Shown: positions 17,625-24,903 of the stretch, one piece after another
Layout: each line of letters starts with the position of its first letter
Position numbering within the stretch: position 1 is the stretch's first letter
Assembly (NCBI GenBank): GCA_023151275.1
Contig: JAKLJI010000001.1
Location: 396,409 to 460,408, forward strand
Length of the DNA: 64,000 nucleotides
Origin: Bacteroidia bacterium
GTDB lineage: Bacteria > Bacteroidota > Bacteroidia > UKL13-3
Direction of reading: 5' to 3'
Program-made: the position numbers and the translations under genes
The notes under the pieces: model-generated
What the model was told of the DNA's origin: nothing
Database searches by the model: none
Seen by the model: only the letters and a program-made list of their open reading frames with translations

Positions 17625-18524
17625 GTGGAAGAAATTGAATTTTGTCCGGTTTGCAAATCAAAAAAAACCGAAAAAAAATACACCTGCACGGATTACGTAG
17701 CAACTCAGGAAAAATTCACAATCCTTGAGTGTAAAGAATGTACACACCAATTTACAAATCCAAGACCAAAAGAGGAGGAAGCAGGGAGATATTATCAGTC
17801 CGAAAACTACATCTCCCATGCTGGAAGTGATAAATCTAAACATGGTATTACATACTTTTTGTATGATTTGGTCAGAAACTACTCAATCAGCAAAAAGCTA
17901 AATCTCATAAAAAAATACCAAAGTAATGGCGAATTACTTGACCTTGGCTGTGGCCTTGGCTATTTCTTAAATGGGGTTAAAAAGGAAGGAACTTTCAATG
18001 CAAGTGGCTCAGACATTTCCTTGGAAGCAATCAACTATGTGAAAGAAACCTTTGGGATTGATATCAAACCAGAATCCAATTTAATGGATTTCACAAATCA
18101 TCAATTCAAAGTAATAACTCAGTGGCATGTACTTGAACATGTTTACAGGCTAGAGGATAGATTGAAGGAGTTAAAATATCTATTACATCCAAAAGGTACA
18201 ATGTTTATTGCAGTCCCAAACTCATCATCCTGGGACGCTAAACATTATAAAAACTATTGGGATGGCTATGATGTGCCAAGACATATTCATCACTTTAACC
18301 AAACAAGTTTGAAAATACTTTTAACCAAGAATGGCTTTGAACTGAAAGAACAGAAAACCCTATGGTTTGATGCACCCTATATCTCAATGAGATCAGAATA
18401 CCACAAAGGAAAAGGTGCAATTGGATTTATCCTTGGAGGATTCAAAGGAATCTACTCAAATATCCACTCACTATTTACAGGAAATCCATCTACTATTTTA
18501 TTCGTAGTAGAACACAAACAATGA
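17625..18524 (+). CDS. Class I SAM-dependent methyltransferase with N-terminal zinc ribbon
   Basis: 299 residues from the GTG at 17625. The N-terminus has a four-Cys zinc ribbon (C7, C10, C36, C39). The methyltransferase core has motif I LLDLGCGLGYFL and the acidic ending of strand 2 in GSDIS, then QWHVLEHV and the AVPNSSSWDAKHY region, as in methyltransferase_11/UbiG-like proteins acting on small molecules or sugars. The substrate is unknown. It lies 15 bases after mnmG and overlaps the next lipoprotein gene by 4 bases (ATGA). I believe this neighbourhood recurs in Bacteroidota genomes. Confidence 0.88.
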   Translation: MEEIEFCPVCKSKKTEKKYTCTDYVATQEKFTILECKECTHQFTNPRPKEEEAGRYYQSENYISHAGSDKSKHGITYFLYDLVRNYSISKKLNLIKKYQSNGELLDLGCGLGYFLNGVKKEGTFNASGSDISLEAINYVKETFGIDIKPESNLMDFTNHQFKVITQWHVLEHVYRLEDRLKELKYLLHPKGTMFIAVPNSSSWDAKHYKNYWDGYDVPRHIHHFNQTSLKILLTKNGFELKEQKTLWFDAPYISMRSEYHKGKGAIGFILGGFKGIYSNIHSLFTGNPSTILFVVEHKQ

Positions 18525-20098
18525 AAAAACTTAGTAACATATTAATTATTCTGGTATTAAGTTCTTGTGCTCAAATTGTAAGTCCAACCGGTGGCCCGAA
18601 AGATGATCAAGCACCAAAGGTAAAAAGCATAGTACCGGAAAATGAAACAACAAACTTTAACTCACAAACCATCAAAATACGTTTTGATGAATTCATTGAT
18701 ATTAAAGACCCAGAACAAATAATTATTTCACCCATAATTAAAGAAAAACCAATCATTGAATCAGATGGTAAATCTATTTCGATAGATTTAAAAAGAAGTA
18801 AACTCGAACGAGATAAAACCTACACCATCAATTTTGGAAATGCAATCGCAGACATTCATGAAGGAACACGAATAGATAACTTCAGTTATGCATTCACTAC
18901 AGGACAAATCATAGATACTTGCAAATTCCATGGAGTCGTAATTTCAGCACTGACCGGTAAACCAGAGAAAGCATTTACTATCGGATTATATACAAGCAAT
19001 AAGGTAGAAGACAGTCTATACTTAAATCACTACCCCATATACCTGAGTAAAACGAATGAAAAGGGAAACTATGAAATAAAGAACCTACCCAACCAATCAT
19101 TTGCTTTATTTGGATTTAATGACCAAAACAAAAACCTAAAGTTTGACCCAAACGAAGATTTCAGCTTAATAAATACTGCCAAAAATCCATGTGAAACACT
19201 CAATAGTATCAATTTAAAAAGTAATCAAGCAAAGCTATTCCCAAGGAATAAAATAACAGATACACTTCAACTTAATGCAACAACCTATGCATTAAGCATT
19301 TACGATAATCAAAGCATTGATATTGATCCCAAAAATCACTATTCAAGACAACAAAAATTTGATAATCAATTAGATACACTTTACTATTATACAAGAACAC
19401 GAAATGATTCTGGTAATACAGTCCTTTCATTTTTGGAAAACAAAGAACCTAGGGAAGTAAGCATAAAGAATAAAAGAAAATCTAAACCACAAGCAATTGA
19501 ATTAGATCTACCAAGTTCCTTAAATCCAAAGGAAACATTGGAACTCAAATCAAAAACACCTTTTCATATTACTTCTAAGGATTCAATTCTACTTAAACTG
19601 GATACATTACCCATTTCAGCGAAAATTCTCCGTACAGACTCTTTTACTATCCAAATCCCACTAGAATCAAAGCAGGGTGAAAACTATGAACTAGAGCTTA
19701 AAGATTCTGCATTAACGGACATTTGGGGTGTTAAACTTAGGAAGCGTAAATACAGATTTTCAATAAACCAGGAGAAAGAAACAGGAAGCATTCAATTCAA
19801 TTGGACTAATTCAGCCAATGAAAACTATATCATAGAATTGATATCAGACACAGAAAAACCAGAACGTATTATACTTATCTACGTAGAAAATAGCAAAAAA
19901 GAACTGCTTAGTTTTATGAAACCTGGCGTTTATCAACTCAGGATATCAAAAGACTTAAACAAAAACAAGAAATGGGATTCAGCTGATTGGAGATTGAATA
20001 GAGAAATGGAGCCAATCACAATTCTACCATTAAAGATTACAGTTAAATCCAACTGGGAAATAGAACAAAGTATCAACCTGGATAACATAGACTGGTAA
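18521..20098 (+). CDS. Ig-like (Big_5) domain lipoprotein
   Basis: 525 residues. The lipoprotein signal MKKLSNILIILVLSSC places the lipidated Cys at residue 16. Directly after it comes a Big_5-type Ig-like domain: SPTGGPKDDQAPKV, then IRFDEFIDIKDPE, and YTINFGNAIADIHEG. A second beta domain (about 140-230) resembles a carboxypeptidase-regulatory fold with calcium-like loops (DQNKNLKFDPNEDF). The Big_5 N-terminus is widely conserved in Bacteroidota next to cell-envelope genes; its function is unknown. It is the last gene before the proposed origin, and its stop overlaps the left arm region of the inverted repeat at 20099. Confidence 0.85.
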   Translation: MKKLSNILIILVLSSCAQIVSPTGGPKDDQAPKVKSIVPENETTNFNSQTIKIRFDEFIDIKDPEQIIISPIIKEKPIIESDGKSISIDLKRSKLERDKTYTINFGNAIADIHEGTRIDNFSYAFTTGQIIDTCKFHGVVISALTGKPEKAFTIGLYTSNKVEDSLYLNHYPIYLSKTNEKGNYEIKNLPNQSFALFGFNDQNKNLKFDPNEDFSLINTAKNPCETLNSINLKSNQAKLFPRNKITDTLQLNATTYALSIYDNQSIDIDPKNHYSRQQKFDNQLDTLYYYTRTRNDSGNTVLSFLENKEPREVSIKNKRKSKPQAIELDLPSSLNPKETLELKSKTPFHITSKDSILLKLDTLPISAKILRTDSFTIQIPLESKQGENYELELKDSALTDIWGVKLRKRKYRFSINQEKETGSIQFNWTNSANENYIIELISDTEKPERIILIYVENSKKELLSFMKPGVYQLRISKDLNKNKKWDSADWRLNREMEPITILPLKITVKSNWEIEQSINLDNIDW

Positions 20099-20204
20099 AA
20101 TGTCGCACTCTGTTAATAAACCTGTGCAAAAGGGTCATAATTAGAAGGGGATAACTATTTAGGCTTGTCACAATGTTAATCAAGGTTGATAAAAGTGCGA
20201 CATT
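20099..20204. repeat. Perfect 11-bp inverted repeat in the candidate origin
   Basis: AATGTCGCACT at 20099-20109 and AGTGCGACATT at 20194-20204, 84 bases apart. Beyond the perfect arms the similarity continues imperfectly inward (TTAATAAACCT against TTTATCAACCT, 9 of 11). The distance is too long for a terminator, so two copies of a protein-binding element in opposite orientation are more likely. Confidence 0.8.
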
Positions 20205-20483
20205 TCAATAAGGAAGCTAACATTGCGAAAGAAAATCTTATCCAAAAAAATAAGTGGATATCAAAATCAACACAAGGGATAAAATCAAACAAAACACAGT
20301 AAATCAATGGATAATCATGTGAATTTACTGTTAAGAAAAAGGTTCTAACTAAAAAATAGCTATCAACGAAAAGAAGTAATCCACCAAATTCACAGACTAT
20401 ATTATAAATACATATTAATTAGAAATAAGTCTATAATACTTTATCTGTGTGAATTGGAATGAATCAAACTTCTAAAAAGAATT

Positions 20484-20491
20484 TACCTTTG
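20484..20491 (+). promoter_or_regulatory. -7 box TACCTTTG of the pheS operon
   Basis: A perfect TAnnTTTG box ending 25 nt before the pheS ATG. Transcription would begin near 20495. No -33 box at standard spacing. Confidence 0.5.
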
Positions 20492-20516
20492 AAACCGGTT
20501 GTAAAGCCAACAGCAT

Positions 20517-21533
20517 ATGAAGGAAAGAATACAGGAACTAATAAAGCATATTGAAGAAGTAAAATTGAAGACTTCTGAAGAAGCTGAACAGTTTCGCCTA
20601 AAATTTTTATCAAAAAAAGGTGAGATAAGTACCCTTGTTGAGAATTTTAGAGAGATTGCAGCTGATCAGAAAAGAGAGACCGGACAAATTCTTAATCAGT
20701 TAAAACAGCTGGCCCAACAAAAATGGCAAGAGGCTCAACAGCTTTCTGATTCAACTAAAAAACAAAGCAATAAGTCAGCAGTAGATTATACACTTCCCTC
20801 CGAGCCACAATTTTCGGGAGCGCGACATCCGCTTTCTATTGTGGAAAATGAAATAATACAAATCTTGAGTAAACTCGGTTTTGTTTATGCAGAAGGACCA
20901 GAGATTGAGGATGATTGGCATAATTTCTCCGCATTAAATTTTCCTCCCAACCACCCTGCAAGAGATATGCAGGATACCTTCTTTATCGATGAAGAAATTG
21001 CATTACGAACGCATACTTCCTCGGTACAAGTAAGATTAATGGAAACCCAAAAGCCACCTATTCGGGCAATCATGCCAGGTAGGGTTTACCGCAATGAAGC
21101 TATTTCAGCTCGTGCAAATTGCTTTTTTCACCAGGTTGAAGGCATTTACATTGACAAAGGTGTTTCGTTTACGGATTTAAAGCAAACCTTATACTACTTT
21201 GTACAACAGCTATTTGGTGAGGATATCCAAGTTCGTTTTCGTCCAAGTTTTTTCCCTTTTACTGAACCCAGTGCAGAAATGGATATCAGTTGCCAGCTTT
21301 GTAAAGGCAAAGGATGTAATGTTTGCAAACAAACAGGTTGGCTTGAAATTTTGGGATGTGGAATGATTGATCCTAATGTATTGAAAGCTTCAGGCATTGA
21401 CCCCGAGGAATACTCAGGGTTTGCTTTTGGTATGGGTATTGAGCGAATAGCCATGTTGAAGTACGATGTAAAGGATTTAAGAACCTATTTCACCAACGAT
21501 ACCCGCTTTTTATCTCAGTTCAGAAATTATTAG
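20517..21533 (+). CDS. pheS: Phenylalanine--tRNA ligase alpha subunit
   Basis: 338 residues. The N-terminal coiled-coil arm (about 1-90) is followed by the class II aminoacyl-tRNA synthetase core: GARHPLSIVENEI, motif 2 PGRVYRNEAISARANCFFHQVEG, and motif 3 GFAFGMGIERIAM. The Cys-rich CQLCKGKGCNVCKQTGWLEILGCG insertion is usual in Bacteroidota and many bacterial PheS. It charges tRNA(Phe) as part of the PheS2-PheT2 enzyme; pheT is not adjacent. It is the first gene to the right of the candidate origin and lies 8 bases before the deoxyhypusine-synthase-like gene. Confidence 0.97.
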   Translation: MKERIQELIKHIEEVKLKTSEEAEQFRLKFLSKKGEISTLVENFREIAADQKRETGQILNQLKQLAQQKWQEAQQLSDSTKKQSNKSAVDYTLPSEPQFSGARHPLSIVENEIIQILSKLGFVYAEGPEIEDDWHNFSALNFPPNHPARDMQDTFFIDEEIALRTHTSSVQVRLMETQKPPIRAIMPGRVYRNEAISARANCFFHQVEGIYIDKGVSFTDLKQTLYYFVQQLFGEDIQVRFRPSFFPFTEPSAEMDISCQLCKGKGCNVCKQTGWLEILGCGMIDPNVLKASGIDPEEYSGFAFGMGIERIAMLKYDVKDLRTYFTNDTRFLSQFRNY

Positions 21534-21541
21534 AAACAAAT

Positions 21542-22516
21542 ATGACTAAAGGACCTATTTCAAATTTTATTGAGCATCATTACAAGCACTTTAATGCAGC
21601 TGCTTTAATGGATGCAGCAAAAGGCTACGAAACCCACCTTACAGAAGGCGGAAAAATGATGATTACCCTTGCAGGTGCTATGAGTACGGCTGAACTGGGA
21701 AAATCGTTAGCAGAAATGATTCGTCAGGGAAAAGTAGATATTATTAGCTGTACCGGCGCTAATCTTGAAGAAGATATCATGAATTTGGTGGCGCACAGTC
21801 ACTACAAGCGCGTTCCCAATTACCGCGATTTAAGCCCTCAGGAAGAATGGGATTTACTTGAGAACCATTATAACCGCGTTACTGACACTTGCATTCCTGA
21901 GGAGGAAGCATTTAGAAGATTACAAAAACATATTCACGGTGTATGGACCAGGGCGGAGCAAGCTGGTGAGCGTTATTTCCCGCATGAATACATGTATAAG
22001 ATTCTTTTGAGTGGAGAGCTTGAACAATACTATGAGATTGATCCAAAAGACAGCTGGATGCTGGCAGCAGCTCAGAAAAATCTTCCGATTGTTGTACCGG
22101 GTTGGGAAGATAGCACCATGGGTAACATCTTTGCCTCTTATGTTATCAAAAATGAACTCAAAGCAAGCACCATGAAAAGCGGTATTGAGTACATGGTTTG
22201 GTTAGCAGATTGGTACAGAAACAATTCTTCAGGGAAAGGCGTAGGATTTTTCCAAATAGGTGGTGGTATTGCGGGAGATTTCCCAATTTGCGTAGTTCCA
22301 ATGATGTATCAGGATTTGGAATGGCATGACGTTCCATTCTGGAGCTATTTCTGCCAAATTTCTGATTCTACAACTTCCTACGGCTCTTATTCCGGAGCTG
22401 TACCAAACGAGAAGATAACCTGGGGTAAACTTGATATTAATACACCAAAATTTATTGTTGAAAGTGATGCAACAATAGTTGCACCCTTGATTTTTGCCTG
22501 GATTCTAGGCTGGTAA
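21542..22516 (+). CDS. Deoxyhypusine synthase family protein
   Basis: 324 residues with the deoxyhypusine synthase fold: the LAGAMSTAELGKSLAEMI and CTGANLEED segments bind NAD, and K296 in TWGK corresponds to the catalytic lysine that forms the enzyme-imine with the aminobutyl group of spermidine. The ending AT(I)VAPLIFAW also fits. Bacteria lack eIF5A, so classical hypusination is not expected. Related bacterial proteins transfer the aminobutyl group to small polyamines (homospermidine-type) or have unknown acceptors. It is co-oriented with pheS and ends at a strong terminator. Confidence 0.88.
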   Translation: MTKGPISNFIEHHYKHFNAAALMDAAKGYETHLTEGGKMMITLAGAMSTAELGKSLAEMIRQGKVDIISCTGANLEEDIMNLVAHSHYKRVPNYRDLSPQEEWDLLENHYNRVTDTCIPEEEAFRRLQKHIHGVWTRAEQAGERYFPHEYMYKILLSGELEQYYEIDPKDSWMLAAAQKNLPIVVPGWEDSTMGNIFASYVIKNELKASTMKSGIEYMVWLADWYRNNSSGKGVGFFQIGGGIAGDFPICVVPMMYQDLEWHDVPFWSYFCQISDSTTSYGSYSGAVPNEKITWGKLDINTPKFIVESDATIVAPLIFAWILGW

Positions 22517-22520
22517 AAAA

Positions 22521-22553
22521 ATTTTTCGGGGCGGCGAAGCCGCCCCGTTTTTT
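22521..22553. terminator. Bidirectional terminator between the deoxyhypusine-synthase-like gene and pyrF
   Basis: A perfect 9-bp GC-rich stem CGGGGCGGC/GCCGCCCCG with a GAA loop, flanked by T runs on both strands. It serves the convergent genes on either side. Confidence 0.93.
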
Positions 22554-23355
22554 ATAAATAAGATGCCATTTCTTTCTGAAGCTTTAAGGCTTCGGCTCTT
22601 GCTCGTTCAGCAAAATCCATCTCGGAAGAGGCATAAATAATACCGCGCGATGAATTGATTAATAAGCCAATATCGTCGGTCAACCCAAATTTGCAAACCT
22701 CAGATAAACGACCCCCTTGGGCACCAACACCTGGCACCAAAAAGAAATGATTTGGAACAATACCGCGAATTGATTTGAATTGCTCAGGCTTGGTTGCGCC
22801 AATAACAAACATCAGTTCATCGGCACTAAAAGCTTTACCAAAAGTAGAAATTACGCGTTCATACATAAACTCTCCCGATTCAAGTCTTTGTTGTTCAAAA
22901 TCAGCTGACCCAGGATTTGAAGTTAAGCCAAGAACAATTCCCCATTTTTCTTTTCTGCCCATAAAAGGTTGAATGGAGTCAAGTCCCATATAAGGCGCAA
23001 GGGTTAATGCATCAGCGTCCATTTCATCAAAAAATGCACGGGCATATTGATTGCTTGTATTACCAATATCACCACGTTTGGCATCTGCAATAGACAAGCA
23101 ACTTTTAGGAATAAGCTTGAAGGTTTCGTGCAGGATTTCCCAGCCCGTTTTGCCCATAGCTTCAAAAAAGGCGGTATTCACTTTGTAGGAAACAGCCAAA
23201 TCAGAGGTTGCTTCAACAATAGCCTTATTGAAAGCCAGAACGCCATCGGCATCCTTGCTAAGGTGTTTGGGCAACAAATTGGGATCGGTGTCTAGTCCAA
23301 CGCAAAGAAAGCTCTTCTTTGCACGGATTTGGGAGATGAGTTCGGTACGGTTCAA
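22552..23355 (-). CDS. pyrF: Orotidine 5'-phosphate decarboxylase (PyrF, type 2)
   Basis: 267 residues. It catalyses the last step of UMP synthesis, decarboxylating OMP. The active-site motif DAKRGDIGNT lies at about 90-99, with FLCVGLDTD near the N-terminus and VPGVGAQGG before the phosphate-binding SRGI. The length and DAKRGD form are those of the long, type 2 subfamily. The start is TTG at 23355; the upstream gene ends 4 bases away, leaving no room for another start. It is the last gene of the minus-strand cluster, coupled to an outer-membrane protein gene. Confidence 0.95.
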   Translation of the reverse strand: MNRTELISQIRAKKSFLCVGLDTDPNLLPKHLSKDADGVLAFNKAIVEATSDLAVSYKVNTAFFEAMGKTGWEILHETFKLIPKSCLSIADAKRGDIGNTSNQYARAFFDEMDADALTLAPYMGLDSIQPFMGRKEKWGIVLGLTSNPGSADFEQQRLESGEFMYERVISTFGKAFSADELMFVIGATKPEQFKSIRGIVPNHFFLVPGVGAQGGRLSEVCKFGLTDDIGLLINSSRGIIYASSEMDFAERARAEALKLQKEMASYL

Positions 23356-23358
23356 AGC

Positions 23359-24045
23359 TTAAAACATTAGTGAGAATTCGGTGGTAAAGTTCCGAATTTC
23401 ACCGCCGCTATTCAAAGGAATTCCATTTTCAGGCCAGCTTTTTCCGAGATTGATGTTTTTCAGCCCATATTTTGCGGCAATTTGAAAAGAAACCCAATTG
23501 GTTTTGTACTGATAGGCAAGTAGGGGAAGCCAGTCATCTGCACTAAATTCTGGCTTTTTTGAACCATAACTCGATCCACCCTTGAAATACATACTTGAGT
23601 TCAACAACCGGCTGTATTGAATACCAATCCCAACTTGATGCACGCCTTCATTACCAAACTTGAGGAATCCAATAAAAGGAAAATCTGCATAAAGCATTTT
23701 TATGGTTGTGTATTCGCCATTGGCTCCATGGTTAAAATTACTGCCCCTAAATCCAATGAGACCCTCTGCTTGTAAAGCAAATTTCTTATTGGGGTTCCAA
23801 CGCCCGTAAGCACCGCCACCAATGCCAGTTAGCAGCTTCTGACTTTTCATTTCGCTTCCAAACAAGGAAGAAAAATTCAGGTTCATTTTTACACCAAGCT
23901 TCCAGGTTCCCTCAGGTCCGGGTTTGTATAAACTAAAGGTTTCATCGTTTTCATCCACCTCATCGGTAGTTAAACTATCTGTTTGTGCTTGAACCTTAAA
24001 AAGGCTTGCAAGCAGCCAACTTATCAATAAAAACCGTTTAACCAT
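23359..24045 (-). CDS. PorT-like/OMP_b-brl outer-membrane beta-barrel protein
   Basis: 228 residues. The signal peptide ends after KVQAQ (about residue 21). The mature part is an 8-10 strand beta-barrel: alternating hydrophobic strands such as KLGVKMNLNFSSL, FALQAEGLIGF, VGIGIQYSRLL and FQIAAKYGLKNINLG, ending in a C-terminal Phe. The PorT/outer-membrane protein beta-barrel family is widespread in Bacteroidota. The function is unknown. It has its own -7 box 5 nt before the ATG and lies 47 bases after the DUF4249 gene. Confidence 0.85.
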   Translation of the reverse strand: MVKRFLLISWLLASLFKVQAQTDSLTTDEVDENDETFSLYKPGPEGTWKLGVKMNLNFSSLFGSEMKSQKLLTGIGGGAYGRWNPNKKFALQAEGLIGFRGSNFNHGANGEYTTIKMLYADFPFIGFLKFGNEGVHQVGIGIQYSRLLNSSMYFKGGSSYGSKKPEFSADDWLPLLAYQYKTNWVSFQIAAKYGLKNINLGKSWPENGIPLNSGGEIRNFTTEFSLMF

Positions 24046-24050
24046 ACTTG

Positions 24051-24058
24051 CAAAGCTA
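24051..24058 (-). promoter_or_regulatory. -7 box TAGCTTTG, 5 nt before the beta-barrel gene start
   Basis: Read on the minus strand, a perfect TAnnTTTG box with CAAGT between it and the ATG at 24045. This predicts a leaderless or nearly leaderless transcript. Confidence 0.5.
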
Positions 24059-24092
24059 AGCGATTGAAATTCAAAAAAATCTTAGCGCTTTC

Positions 24093-24899
24093 TTATTTCA
24101 CCTGATACCTCACGCGAACTACATCGTAGGTGGCAAAATAACCCACAGCGCCCCCGGTAATATTTGTAGGCAGGTTTGCCGGTGGAGCTTGAAATGGTCC
24201 GGGAGCTCCGCTGGTTTGGGTTCCAAATGCAATGAGGAAATCATACATGGCTTTGTCAACAGACCTAAAGATGCAAAAAAACTCATCTCCTGATTTGAAG
24301 CGGGTAAATGGTAATTCAAAGCTGTAAGTTCTTCCAACTGGCGTTACGCTATTGTCAAACAAAACCAAGTCGTTTTGAAGGGTATCCATCTGTGAAACTT
24401 TGTCAAAAATACCCGATTGAAAATAGGTGTATTTTACAGGCTTACGCTCATCAAAACCAACATAGCTAACGGAATATCCTTCTTCCAAAAATCCTTCTTT
24501 AGGTTTAAATGTTTGAAAGATAGAATCTACCCTGAACATGGGTTCTAAAACCGCTTTTGCGCTATAGGTTTTACCGTTGTATTTGATTTGAAGCGTGTAT
24601 AAAGAATCGCGTTTCCCAACAAAACCTGGTGCAGGTTTGTAAAGCCCGTTTCCAAGGGAAAAAAAAGGTATTGAATTTACCTGAACATCAGCAGAATTAA
24701 TTGATTGATACTTGGCATCGCCAAAATAATCTGAGCTTAAACTCAATTTCACAAACGAGCTGTCTGTTTCAGTAGTAATTTCACTTTCAACCACCAATAA
24801 AGGTTCGGCTCCTGGAATATCAATGTCGATTGTCTCCTTACATGAAACTAACGTGAAGAGAAACAAAGGGGCTGTATAAAGAAATGATTTGATTGACAT
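24093..24899 (-). CDS. DUF4249 family lipoprotein
   Basis: 268 residues with a lipobox ending at C20 (LFTLVSC). DUF4249 features are the IDIDIPGAEPLLVVES start, SSFVKLSLSSDYFG, a DSIFQTFKP region and a C-terminal RVRYQVK strand. In Bacteroidota this family nearly always follows a TonB-dependent receptor gene, as here (4-base gap). It probably is the cell-surface or periplasmic partner of that receptor, comparable in position to SusD but unrelated in fold. The ligand is not identifiable. Confidence 0.88.
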   Translation of the reverse strand: MSIKSFLYTAPLFLFTLVSCKETIDIDIPGAEPLLVVESEITTETDSSFVKLSLSSDYFGDAKYQSINSADVQVNSIPFFSLGNGLYKPAPGFVGKRDSLYTLQIKYNGKTYSAKAVLEPMFRVDSIFQTFKPKEGFLEEGYSVSYVGFDERKPVKYTYFQSGIFDKVSQMDTLQNDLVLFDNSVTPVGRTYSFELPFTRFKSGDEFFCIFRSVDKAMYDFLIAFGTQTSGAPGPFQAPPANLPTNITGGAVGYFATYDVVRVRYQVK

Positions 24900-24903
24900 G
24901 CTT

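Larger units (their letters stand above)
20099..20516. other. Candidate chromosomal replication origin (oriC)
   Basis: 418 gene-free, AT-rich bases. DnaA-box-like words: TTATCCAAA 20238-20246 (1 mismatch to TTATCCACA), AGGGGATAA 20146-20154, AGTGGATAT 20253-20261, AATGGATAA 20306-20314 and TAATCCACC 20377-20385 (2 each), AAGGGATAA 20274-20282 (3). A perfect 11-bp inverted repeat opens the region. Sampled lines on the plus strand show C over G to the left (18661-18720: 12 vs 6; 19081-19140: 14 vs 5) and mostly G over C to the right (20641-20700: 14 vs 8; 21661-21720: 17 vs 10). mnmG and three parS-like sites lie within 6 kb. dnaA itself is not here. No box is perfect, so this is a well-motivated proposal, not proof. 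Confidence 0.6.
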
